Shown: piece by piece, positions 1-5,446 of the stretch
Layout: every line of letters begins with the position of its first letter
Position numbering within the stretch: the first letter of the stretch is position 1
DNA from: an uncultured Clostridia bacterium
GTDB taxonomy: Bacteria; Bacillota; Clostridia; Christensenellales; Borkfalkiaceae
Length of the DNA: 8,564 nucleotides
Reading direction: 5' to 3'
Assembly (NCBI GenBank): GCA_947174175.1
Contig: CAMWHW010000029.1
Coordinates: 1-8,564, forward strand
Position numbers and translations under genes: made by a program
Notes under the pieces: model-generated
Databases searched by the model: none
The model's input: only the letters and a program-made list of their open reading frames with translations
Told to the model about the DNA's origin: nothing

Positions 1-821
1 CCCCCGACTTCAATAAAAAAATACAACTGTTTAAAGAAGCTGAGAGCGTTTTTTGCGATAAAGTAGCGAGAGCTCACGCAAAAAAACTTATCGGGTACAA
101 CCAAAGCGCTTACGACGCATTTATGCAAGCCGATGAGAACTGCGTTTATGAAATTAAAATCAAATGCCTGCCCGACGATGCCGACGAAGAAACGCTTTTG
201 ACAAAAACTTTCGAAGATGCAATCAAGATGATTAAAAGCTGGCTGAAATGCTATAAAGACGTCGGCGCAAAAGACAACAAATTGTCGCGGTATACAATCG
301 ATAAAAAAACCGTAACCCTGCCCCGCTATCCTCGCGATATTTATCACGGCAAGGTAGGCGCGCTCGGCAGATGTGTTTTGGGATATCGGTTTAACATTCT
401 TGATTTGACTATGTTTACGCACTACAACGAAATACGCTGTAAGTCTTCCGTTGACTGCGAAGATTGCAAAACGCCTTGCATAGGTCATATGACGCCGAGA
501 TTTCCGCACTTCTTAAAAAAGTACGACCTCGTTGCGTTTTACAGCGATAAATTAGATAATCCGACTAAAATCCATTACGGCATATTAGGCTTTGATATGG
601 AAAAATGCGACAACGACTCTTATTTTATATTTTTAGATAATGAATACATAAAGTCCCGAAAGGTTGATTTTACGGACGAAAACGGCTATTATCGTATTTT
701 TGACGCACATTGTCACCCCTCATACGCGGAGCTTTTTAAACCGAATATAGACGACGTTCCGAAAGAAATTTACGACGATTATTTATACGCCGTCGAAGGA
801 ATAAAAAAGTTTGACAATTAA
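1..821 (+). CDS. Hypothetical protein, 5' end outside window
   Basis: I do not recognise this protein. The frame is open from base 3 without a stop, so the gene begins left of the window; an internal ATG at 123 is not a convincing start because the coding frame continues upstream of it with no ribosome site. The visible part is about 272 residues, soluble in character, rich in Lys, Asp and Tyr, with no signal peptide or membrane segment. A cysteine cluster lies mid-protein at about bases 440-480 (pattern C-x5-C-x2-C-x3-C, followed by G-H-M), which could bind a metal. A second short motif, D-A-H-C-H-P, lies near the C-terminus. The gene is visibly richer in A+T than the genes to its right and uses AAA/ATA-type codons more freely, which suggests an accessory or transferred gene. 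It converges on mazF. That it is a real coding region is fairly sure; its function is unknown. Confidence 0.75.
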   Translation, partial: PDFNKKIQLFKEAESVFCDKVARAHAKKLIGYNQSAYDAFMQADENCVYEIKIKCLPDDADEETLLTKTFEDAIKMIKSWLKCYKDVGAKDNKLSRYTIDKKTVTLPRYPRDIYHGKVGALGRCVLGYRFNILDLTMFTHYNEIRCKSSVDCEDCKTPCIGHMTPRFPHFLKKYDLVAFYSDKLDNPTKIHYGILGFDMEKCDNDSYFIFLDNEYIKSRKVDFTDENGYYRIFDAHCHPSYAELFKPNIDDVPKEIYDDYLYAVEGIKKFDN

Positions 822-840
822 AATTATATTACAATATTAA

Positions 841-866
841 AGCTCTTGGACAATTGTCCAAGAGCT
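841..866. terminator. Perfect palindrome between convergent genes, probable bidirectional terminator
   Basis: Bases 841-853 (agctcttggacaa) are exactly complementary to 854-866, giving a 26-nt perfect inverted repeat. It sits between the stop of the plus-strand hypothetical gene (821) and the stop of mazF (871), where a shared terminator is expected. The T-runs on either side are short and interrupted (cattt on the plus side, ttaatatt on the minus side), so it is a weaker intrinsic terminator than the other two in the window. A perfectly symmetric site could also be a protein-binding operator, but its position between two gene ends argues for termination. Confidence 0.65.
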
Positions 867-870
867 CATT

Positions 871-1221
871 TCATTGTTTAATAAATCCCAAACTGATTAA
901 AATTGCCTTGTCTACCCTGCTCATCGTTCCTTCGGGGAGTTCTCCTATCCTCTCTTTAAGTCTGCGCTTGTCGAGAGTGCGGATCTGCTCCAAAAGAATT
1001 ACCGAATCTTTTTGAAGTCCGAAGTCGCCTATGGGCAGTTCAATGTGCGTGGGCAGCTTAGCTTTGTTGATTTTGCTGGTTACCGCCGCCGCAATTATGG
1101 TGGGGGAAAATTTGTTGCCCACGTCGTTCTGCACGACAAGTACGGGGCGCACCCCTCCCTGTTCACTGCCCACGACGGGAGACAAATCGGCATAATACAG
1201 TTCACCGCGTTTTATCGTCAT
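871..1221 (-). CDS. mazF: MazF/EndoA-family mRNA interferase toxin
   Basis: This is a 116-residue, full-length PemK/MazF-fold endoribonuclease of the Bacillus EndoA (NdoA) type. Members of that subfamily cut single-stranded mRNA at short specific sites (UACAU in B. subtilis) and are held inactive by a MazE-type antitoxin. The family signature is clear: [15 protein letters not shown] at the N-terminus, G-G-V-R-P with the catalytic Arg at residue 25, A-A-V-T-S-K with the catalytic Thr at 48, and the highly conserved [13 protein letters not shown] stretch at about 77-89. The start is well supported by an AGAGG ribosome site seven bases upstream. No antitoxin gene is adjacent: only 86 bases separate it from the upstream antiporter, and the downstream neighbour is convergent. 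The partner must therefore be elsewhere, or the protein acts alone. It may be transcribed from its own promoter or by read-through from the antiporter. Confidence 0.95.
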   Translation of the reverse strand: MTIKRGELYYADLSPVVGSEQGGVRPVLVVQNDVGNKFSPTIIAAAVTSKINKAKLPTHIELPIGDFGLQKDSVILLEQIRTLDKRRLKERIGELPEGTMSRVDKAILISLGFIKQ

Positions 1222-1245
1222 ATAAGCACCTCTTGGGGCAGTTAT

Positions 1246-1274
1246 ATTATATTATACGCCCGCCGCCATATAAA
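1246..1274 (-). promoter_or_regulatory. Putative mazF promoter with tandem -10 boxes
   Basis: On the minus strand two TATAAT hexamers overlap by one base (1256-1251 and 1251-1246), followed by TATAAC (1246-1241). The second TATAAT lies 17 bp from TTTATA (1274-1269), a 4-of-6 match to the -35 consensus. A transcript from here would begin near 1239 and carry a short leader containing the AGAGG site of mazF. No terminator hairpin is visible between the antiporter stop (1308) and this point, so read-through from the antiporter is also possible. Confidence 0.45.
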
Positions 1275-1307
1275 TTGTTGACGGCAGCCCGCGTTTTTAT
1301 ACAGGAA

Positions 1308-2435
1308 TTACTGTACGAAATTTGTGAATATGGCGGGAATTTGCAGCATGGGCACCACTCCGCACGAGGCGAGTATGCGGTAGGTGAAATAGCCGACCAG
1401 AATAACCAGGAAGGTTATGCCCGCCGCCTTGCCCAGTTTGTTGCCCTTGACGAACGCAAAGCCGAACAAAAGCACTGCGGCGATTATGGAAACGTAGCCG
1501 TCCATAAGGTTGCCGTACCATATTTCGGGCTGGGTGAATATTGCGCCCGCAGCGCCCGTGGAAACGAAGCCCAGACCCGCGACCAGCAGAATATTTGCAA
1601 TGTTGCTGCCGATTATATTGCCGATTGCAAGACCCGTATCGCCCTTTCTTGCCGCCGAAACGGACGTAACCAGTTCGGGCAGCGAAGTGCCGAACGCAAC
1701 AACCGTAAGCGCGACTATGTTTGCGGGGATATGCATAAGCTCCTGCGCGATATAGGTTGCGCCCTCTACGACGAGCTGGGCGCCGCCAACTACCATACCC
1801 AAGCCTACTATGGTTATTATAATGAGGAACCACACCTTGGTTTTAAGTTCGCCGTACTTAATCTTTACCTTGTCGATAAAGCCCTTAAAGCCGTCCCTCG
1901 GCGGAGCAACGGCGATTGCGGTTGCGTCAGCCGCACCCTCTTCCAAAAGCACGGGCTGTTTGGTGCGCTTTGCCATTATAATCGTATAGGTCATAAAGCC
2001 TGCGTACAGCGCGATTAAAATCAAGCCGTCGTACCACTGGTATCCGCCCTGCAAATCGCCGAGCAGAATGAACAGGAGGCTTATTAATATAAGGAAAGGA
2101 ATTTCGATATAGCGCGAGCTCTTTTCGACGGGCAGTTTGCACACCAGCGCGGATATGCCGAGAATGAGCAGAATATTTATCATATTGCTGCCGAGCACGT
2201 TGCCCATAATTACCTCTGCGCCCGAGGGGTCGCCGAGCGCCGTCTTGACGCCGCCGATTATGGAAACCGCCGCCTCCGGTGCGGAAGTGCCGAGTGCGAC
2301 TACCGTTAAACCGATAATAAAAGTTGACACGTGAAGCTTTTCGGCTATGCCCGAAGCGCCGTCCACGAAGAAGTCCGCACCCTTGACCAAGAGCACGAAA
2401 CCGACCAGAAGAAGAAAGATCCACAAAAACGCCAT
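1308..2435 (-). CDS. CaCA-family cation antiporter (YrbG-like), probable Mn2+ exporter
   Basis: This is a 375-residue integral membrane protein of the calcium/cation antiporter superfamily, full length for the bacterial members. It has the two inverted alpha-repeats of the family. Alpha-1 contains G-T-S-A-P-E (residues 49-54) and G-N-V-L-G-S-N-M-I-N (78-87); alpha-2 contains G-T-S-L-P-E (249-254) and G-N-I-I-G-S-N-I-A-N (272-281). About ten hydrophobic segments are visible, split by a charged cytoplasmic loop at about 155-200. Glu54 and Glu254 are the expected cation ligands. The position matching Asp240 of the archaeal exchanger NCX_Mj, as I recall that structure, is Asn281 here. The start is fixed by an AGGAG site eight bases upstream. 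The gene lies behind a yybP-ykoY riboswitch, a class that senses Mn2+, so Mn2+ efflux is the likely job (inference); family annotation alone would say Na+/Ca2+ exchange. Confidence 0.93.
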   Translation of the reverse strand: MAFLWIFLLLVGFVLLVKGADFFVDGASGIAEKLHVSTFIIGLTVVALGTSAPEAAVSIIGGVKTALGDPSGAEVIMGNVLGSNMINILLILGISALVCKLPVEKSSRYIEIPFLILISLLFILLGDLQGGYQWYDGLILIALYAGFMTYTIIMAKRTKQPVLLEEGAADATAIAVAPPRDGFKGFIDKVKIKYGELKTKVWFLIIITIVGLGMVVGGAQLVVEGATYIAQELMHIPANIVALTVVAFGTSLPELVTSVSAARKGDTGLAIGNIIGSNIANILLVAGLGFVSTGAAGAIFTQPEIWYGNLMDGYVSIIAAVLLFGFAFVKGNKLGKAAGITFLVILVGYFTYRILASCGVVPMLQIPAIFTNFVQ

Positions 2436-2465
2436 AAAAAATACTCCTATTATAGTTTGTTACGG

Positions 2466-2513
2466 AAAAAAGAAAAAAGACCTCTAACTTAAATTTCTTT
2501 AAGTTAAAAGTCT
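2466..2513 (-). terminator. Riboswitch-controlled intrinsic terminator
   Basis: On the minus strand bases 2513-2498 pair with 2493-2478 over 16 consecutive pairs (a few G-U), closed by a GAAA tetraloop. The hairpin is followed by TTTTT, one C and TTTTTT (2477-2466). The 5' arm overlaps the 3' strand of aptamer helix P1 (2504-2510). The aptamer and the terminator are therefore mutually exclusive: a ligand-stabilised P1 would prevent terminator formation and switch the downstream antiporter on. It would also stop read-through from the nnr operon when ligand is low. Confidence 0.92.
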
Positions 2514-2595
2514 TGTTACCGTCGTAAATAGCGGTGTCAGACCCCGAGCGGTTGCGCTGTGATGACGAAGTCTGCCTTTAACTACTCCCTTTCAA
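2504..2595 (-). promoter_or_regulatory. yybP-ykoY (Mn2+) riboswitch aptamer
   Basis: The minus-strand leader of the antiporter carries the hallmark sequences of the yybP-ykoY class. It has AAAGGGAGTAG just after the 5' side of P1, TTCGTCATCAC after a helix strand, GTCTGACA after the opposing strand, and TAACAAGACTTTT at the 3' end. The helices can be drawn by eye. P1 pairs TTGAAAG (2595-2589) with CTTTTAA (2510-2504). CAGAC (2574-2570) pairs with GTCTG (2542-2538). A small AGCG/CGCT hairpin lies at 2558-2547, and an ACCG/CGGT hairpin at 2535-2532 with 2521-2518. Known members bind Mn2+ between two docked loops and control Mn2+ export and homeostasis genes. Here the downstream gene is the CaCA antiporter, and control is by transcription termination with ligand expected to turn expression on. 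Confidence 0.93.
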
Positions 2596-2602
2596 CAAAT
2601 AT

Positions 2603-2631
2603 AATATATCACGCTATTTTCAACGCGTCAA
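2603..2631 (-). promoter_or_regulatory. Promoter of the riboswitch-antiporter transcript
   Basis: On the minus strand TTGACG (2631-2626) is followed after exactly 17 bp by TATATT (2608-2603). The expected transcription start, about seven bases on, falls near 2596, immediately before the 5' strand of aptamer P1. The -35 box lies inside the last codons and stop region of nnr, so the antiporter unit is independently transcribed although it sits downstream of the recX-birA-nnr operon. Confidence 0.75.
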
Positions 2632-4047
2632 GCGTTTTATCGCAACGTGTAAATTATTCAGCAGGTCGGTAGCCGTAACTGCGCCGTCGTACATTTCTTC
2701 CGAACATACCTCGGCGGCACAGCCCAGGACGTACTGCGAGCATACCGCCGCGTCGAATACGCTGAGCCCGCGTGCGGCGTTACCGCAGATGAGCCCCGCA
2801 AGCAAATCTCCGCTGCCCGCCTTTGCAAGCGCGCTGGTGCCGCGCACGGACAGAGTGGAAATTTTGCCGTTGGTCGTAACCGATACGGCGTTTTTGAGGT
2901 GTACTGTTACATTATATTCCGCCGCAAAATTTTTAGCCACGCCGAACGGGTCGTTGAGGACCGCATGCTTTTCGATGCCGCACAGTCTTGCCATTTCGCC
3001 GACGTGGGGCGTTAAAAGAATTTCCGCCTTGCTTTCGGGCAGAACGTCCTTGCCGTACTTTGCAAGCAGGTTAAGTCCGTCGCCGTCGATTATGAGTTTG
3101 CCCTTGTAAGATTTCAAAAGCGCGCACAGAAGATTGTAAGCGTCCTGCGTGCAGCCTACGCCCATACCTATTGCTATTGCGTCCGCCTGCAAATCGGGAA
3201 CGGCGCTGTAAATGCACTGGGGATGAGCCGCCGCCAGGCTGTATTTCAGTTTTTCGGGAACTACCGCGTGAACGTAGCCGCAGCCCGAACGGAGCGCCGA
3301 AGAAATGCTTAAACCCGCCGCGCCGAGATATTCTTCCGAACCCGCAACCAGGCAAGCCGAGCCGTAGTCGCCCTTGTTGGTGTTGCGCTTGCGGGGCTTG
3401 TAGAACGCCGCAACGTCCTCGTCCTCCACCGCCTTGGCGCAGCTTTCGTCCGCCGCAACGCCGATATCTTTTACTACAATCTGTCCGCAGTAGTCCACGC
3501 CGTCGCCGAACACGCAGCCCAGCTTGATATGACCGAGCGCAACCGTTAAGTCCGCCTTTACCGCCGAGCCCATAACTATGCCGTTGTCGCCGTTGAGTCC
3601 GCTGGGAATATCCGCCGCGATTACGTACGCGCTGCTCTGGTTTATCTTGCGCACCGCGGAAGCGTGCTCGCCCTGCAATTTGCGGTTGAGTCCCGTACCG
3701 AAAATACAGTCGACTATAATGTCGCCCGAAATGGTGCGGGTGTATTTGCCCGTGTATCTCTTCTTTTCGCGCTTGCAGCCAACGGAGATTTCACCCTCGC
3801 ACGAATAAACCGAAACGTTGTATCCGCGCGCGATTAGCTCCCTTGCGGCAACGTAGCCGTCGCCGGCGTTGTTACCCGTGCCGCACACGAGCAGAATCTT
3901 TTCCGCATTGCGGGCAGTGGCAACCGCCTGCACCTCGTCGGCAAGGGCGCGCCCCGCTCTCTTCATCAGCACTTCGGAAGATAATCCGAAGCTTATTGCG
4001 TTCTTGTCAGCTTCGCGCTCCTGCGCACTCGTCAGATAGATTTGCAT
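2620..4047 (-). CDS. nnr: Bifunctional NAD(P)H-hydrate epimerase/dehydratase
   Basis: This 475-residue protein repairs hydrated NADH and NADPH (NAD(P)HX). The N-terminal NAXE/YjeF-N domain (about 1-205) epimerises the R and S forms, and the C-terminal carbohydrate-kinase-like NAXD domain (about 215-475) dehydrates S-NAD(P)HX using ADP (or ATP). Visible motifs are C-G-T-G-N-N-A-G-D-G (55-64), D-C-I-F-G-T-G-L (113-120) and D-I-P-S-G-L-N-G-D-N-G (146-156) in the epimerase. The dehydratase has K-G-D-Y-G (225-229), T-P-H-V-G-E-M (346-352) and A-G-S-G-D-L-L-A-G (410-418), with the catalytic Asp at 414. The length is slightly below that of E. coli Nnr but both domains appear complete. Its start overlaps the end of the biotin-ligase gene by 16 nt and has a GAGG site about six bases upstream, so it is the third gene of an operon and probably translationally coupled. 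It is a housekeeping cytosolic enzyme. Confidence 0.95.
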   Translation of the reverse strand: MQIYLTSAQEREADKNAISFGLSSEVLMKRAGRALADEVQAVATARNAEKILLVCGTGNNAGDGYVAARELIARGYNVSVYSCEGEISVGCKREKKRYTGKYTRTISGDIIVDCIFGTGLNRKLQGEHASAVRKINQSSAYVIAADIPSGLNGDNGIVMGSAVKADLTVALGHIKLGCVFGDGVDYCGQIVVKDIGVAADESCAKAVEDEDVAAFYKPRKRNTNKGDYGSACLVAGSEEYLGAAGLSISSALRSGCGYVHAVVPEKLKYSLAAAHPQCIYSAVPDLQADAIAIGMGVGCTQDAYNLLCALLKSYKGKLIIDGDGLNLLAKYGKDVLPESKAEILLTPHVGEMARLCGIEKHAVLNDPFGVAKNFAAEYNVTVHLKNAVSVTTNGKISTLSVRGTSALAKAGSGDLLAGLICGNAARGLSVFDAAVCSQYVLGCAAEVCSEEMYDGAVTATDLLNNLHVAIKRLTR

Positions 4048-4739
4048 TTTAACCTCAAACTCATTTCAGCACTGCTGATTTTTTTTATTTGTCCTTTGAT
4101 TTCACACACCAGACTTCCGTCGGCGTCCACGTCCAGCGCGATAGCTTCGGTGCGCTGTCCGTTGCTGTCCAGATAGACTTCCTGTCCGAACCAGTCGCAG
4201 TACGTTTTATAGTCGTTTACGTCGTACTGCTTTTTAAGATATTTTACAAGGCGCCTCCGTATTCGCTTTACGGACAGCTTTTTGCCGCCCTTCTGCTCGC
4301 TCATGGTAGTGGCGATTTCTTTAAGCCCGTCGGGCAGAACGTTGTTGACGTTGATGCCTATGCCCACTATGGAAGAGCACACGTTGTCCGCGCCCAGTCT
4401 GTTTTCAATAAGCGTGCCGCAGATTTTTCTGCCGTCAACGAGAACGTCGTTAGCCCACTTTACGCTGGGCTTCAAGCCGAAGCTTTCCACCGTTCTGCAC
4501 ACCGCAACGCACGCGTTTATCATTATGGAAAAGGTGTTCTTGAAGTCGAAATTGGGCAGCCTTCTCATAAGCGAAACGTACAGTCCGCCCTCGTCGGAAA
4601 CGAACTCTCTGCCGTTGGTGCCCTTGCCCTTTACCTGCTTATCGGCAACTACTATAACGTCCTCTTCGAAATTAAATCTTTTGCAAAATTCGTTGGTGCT
4701 GTCTATCTCTTCAAGTTCGATTATCTTAATCTTCTTCAT
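4032..4739 (-). CDS. birA: Biotin--[acetyl-CoA-carboxylase] ligase, monofunctional
   Basis: This 235-residue biotin protein ligase activates biotin as biotinyl-AMP and attaches it to the target lysine of biotin carrier proteins. It has only the catalytic domain (about 1-185) and the small C-terminal domain (about 190-235). The N-terminal helix-turn-helix of E. coli or Bacillus BirA is absent, so it should not act as a biotin repressor. Motifs seen are D-S-T-N (13-16), K-G-K-G-T-N-G-R (37-44, the biotinyl-AMP loop), G-G-L-Y-V-S-L (51-57), K-W-A-N-D-V (94-99, catalytic Lys94) and G-I-G-I-N-V-N (126-132). The loop differs from the textbook G-R-G-R-x-G-R: the second Arg, equivalent to Arg118 of E. 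coli BirA, is Thr41. The start overlaps recX by 14 nt with only a weak purine-rich site (GAGAGA), which implies translational coupling to recX. Confidence 0.93.
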   Translation of the reverse strand: MKKIKIIELEEIDSTNEFCKRFNFEEDVIVVADKQVKGKGTNGREFVSDEGGLYVSLMRRLPNFDFKNTFSIMINACVAVCRTVESFGLKPSVKWANDVLVDGRKICGTLIENRLGADNVCSSIVGIGINVNNVLPDGLKEIATTMSEQKGGKKLSVKRIRRRLVKYLKKQYDVNDYKTYCDWFGQEVYLDSNGQRTEAIALDVDADGSLVCEIKGQIKKISSAEMSLRLKCKSI

Positions 4740-5334
4740 CTATTCTCTCGCTCGCACTCTTGACCGCGTCGTAATCGTACCCCTTTGCAATAAGGTAGCG
4801 GCAGCCCTTATAAACGTTCTCTTTTGTGGGCTCTTTTCCTCTCAGATATTTTTTCAGAAGAATAAGTATATTGTCTTCGTCGTCCTCGTAGTCCGCAAGC
4901 GCTTCTTCCACCGCGCCCTTGTCCGCGCCGCGCTTTAAAAGCTCAACTTCCATTGCGCGCTTGCTCTTGTTGGAAACGCTGTTTACATACGCGCGGCAGT
5001 ATTCTTTGTCGTCTACGTAGCCGTAGTAATGCAGCCTTTCCATAACGTATTCGACGACCGCCCCGACGTAACCCTTTTTGGTGAGGAAATCGCGCATCTG
5101 CTTTTCGGTTTTGGGACTGACGGATATGTGCGTAAGCGCCTTGTCGACCGCCTGCGCCTTTTCGGTTTCCAGCTGAATTTTGTCCAGCTCGGCTTTGTCT
5201 ATCTCCGTTCCCGCCTTTAAGCGGTGCTTTACGGCAACTTCGAGTTTTATTCCGCAATAGAACCTTCCGTCGACGAAAACGCTGCAACGCGTCTTGTCTT
5301 TGACCTGCGGTTCAATCGAAGTAATCTTTGCCAT
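4726..5334 (-). CDS. recX: RecX-family regulator of RecA
   Basis: RecX binds RecA filaments and modulates strand exchange and the SOS response. The reading frame gives 202 residues from the ATG at 5334, or 208 from an ATG at 5352. The RecX repeats are recognisable from about residue 60 of the shorter form: K-x-x-x-Q-M-R-D-F-L-T-K-K-G-Y, then G-Y-V-D-D-x-E-Y-C-R-A-Y-V, then S-K-R-A-M-E-V-E-L-L-K-R-G, and a last repeat ending G-Y-D-Y-D-A-V. The N-terminal M-A-K-I-T-S-I-E-P-Q and V-F-V-D-G-R-F segment is typical of Bacillota RecX. I prefer the 5334 start because a near-consensus promoter has its -10 box overlapping the 5352 start codon region, so a transcript would begin about two bases before 5334. 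Neither start has a ribosome site. recA is not in the window. It is the first gene of the recX-birA-nnr operon. Confidence 0.9.
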   Translation of the reverse strand: MAKITSIEPQVKDKTRCSVFVDGRFYCGIKLEVAVKHRLKAGTEIDKAELDKIQLETEKAQAVDKALTHISVSPKTEKQMRDFLTKKGYVGAVVEYVMERLHYYGYVDDKEYCRAYVNSVSNKSKRAMEVELLKRGADKGAVEEALADYEDDEDNILILLKKYLRGKEPTKENVYKGCRYLIAKGYDYDAVKSASERIDEED

Positions 5335-5342
5335 ACGAGGAT

Positions 5343-5371
5343 ATTTTATCATTGTGAAAGTATTTTGTCAA
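5343..5371 (-). promoter_or_regulatory. recX operon promoter, apparently near-leaderless
   Basis: On the minus strand a perfect TTGACA (5371-5366) is followed after 17 bp by TAAAAT (5348-5343). The predicted transcription start is near 5336, one to three bases ahead of the ATG at 5334. The longer recX start at 5352 would lie upstream of the transcription start and would not be used from this promoter. Confidence 0.75.
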
Positions 5372-5375
5372 TCAA

Positions 5376-5404
5376 TTGACTTTATCGCCTTGCGGTTATA
5401 TAAT
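5376..5404 (+). promoter_or_regulatory. ilvE promoter
   Basis: TTGACT (5376-5381) is followed by a 17-bp spacer and a perfect TATAAT (5399-5404). Transcription would start near 5411, leaving a leader of about 36 nt. This contains the AGAAGG ribosome site (5432-5437) but no room for a T-box or leader-peptide attenuator. The -35 box lies only 4 bp from the divergent recX -35 box. Confidence 0.88.
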
Positions 5405-5446
5405 AATAAAAAATTGATTTTAAGGCTGAAAAGAAGGTAAATTTTT

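Noticed and set aside
1277..1303. Plus-strand TTGACG with a downstream TATACA as a promoter antisense to the antiporter
   Set aside because: The spacer is only about 14 bp and the -10 match is poor; there is no plus-strand gene to serve.
1222..1307. Possible small antitoxin gene upstream of mazF
   Set aside because: Only 86 bases are available, and they hold promoter-like A+T repeats and a ribosome site. No coding frame of antitoxin size fits.
1233..2018. Long plus-strand open frame opposite the antiporter
   Set aside because: It lies antisense to a clear CaCA antiporter with family motifs, a ribosome site and a riboswitch. Its translation has no recognisable domain and reflects G+C-rich third positions.
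4089..4938. Two plus-strand open frames opposite birA and recX
   Set aside because: They are antisense to well-supported genes, with low-complexity translations, no ribosome sites and no family resemblance.
5405..5446. T-box or leucine/isoleucine attenuator in the ilvE leader
   Set aside because: The leader is only about 36 nt after the predicted start and has no hairpin, T-box motif or leader peptide.
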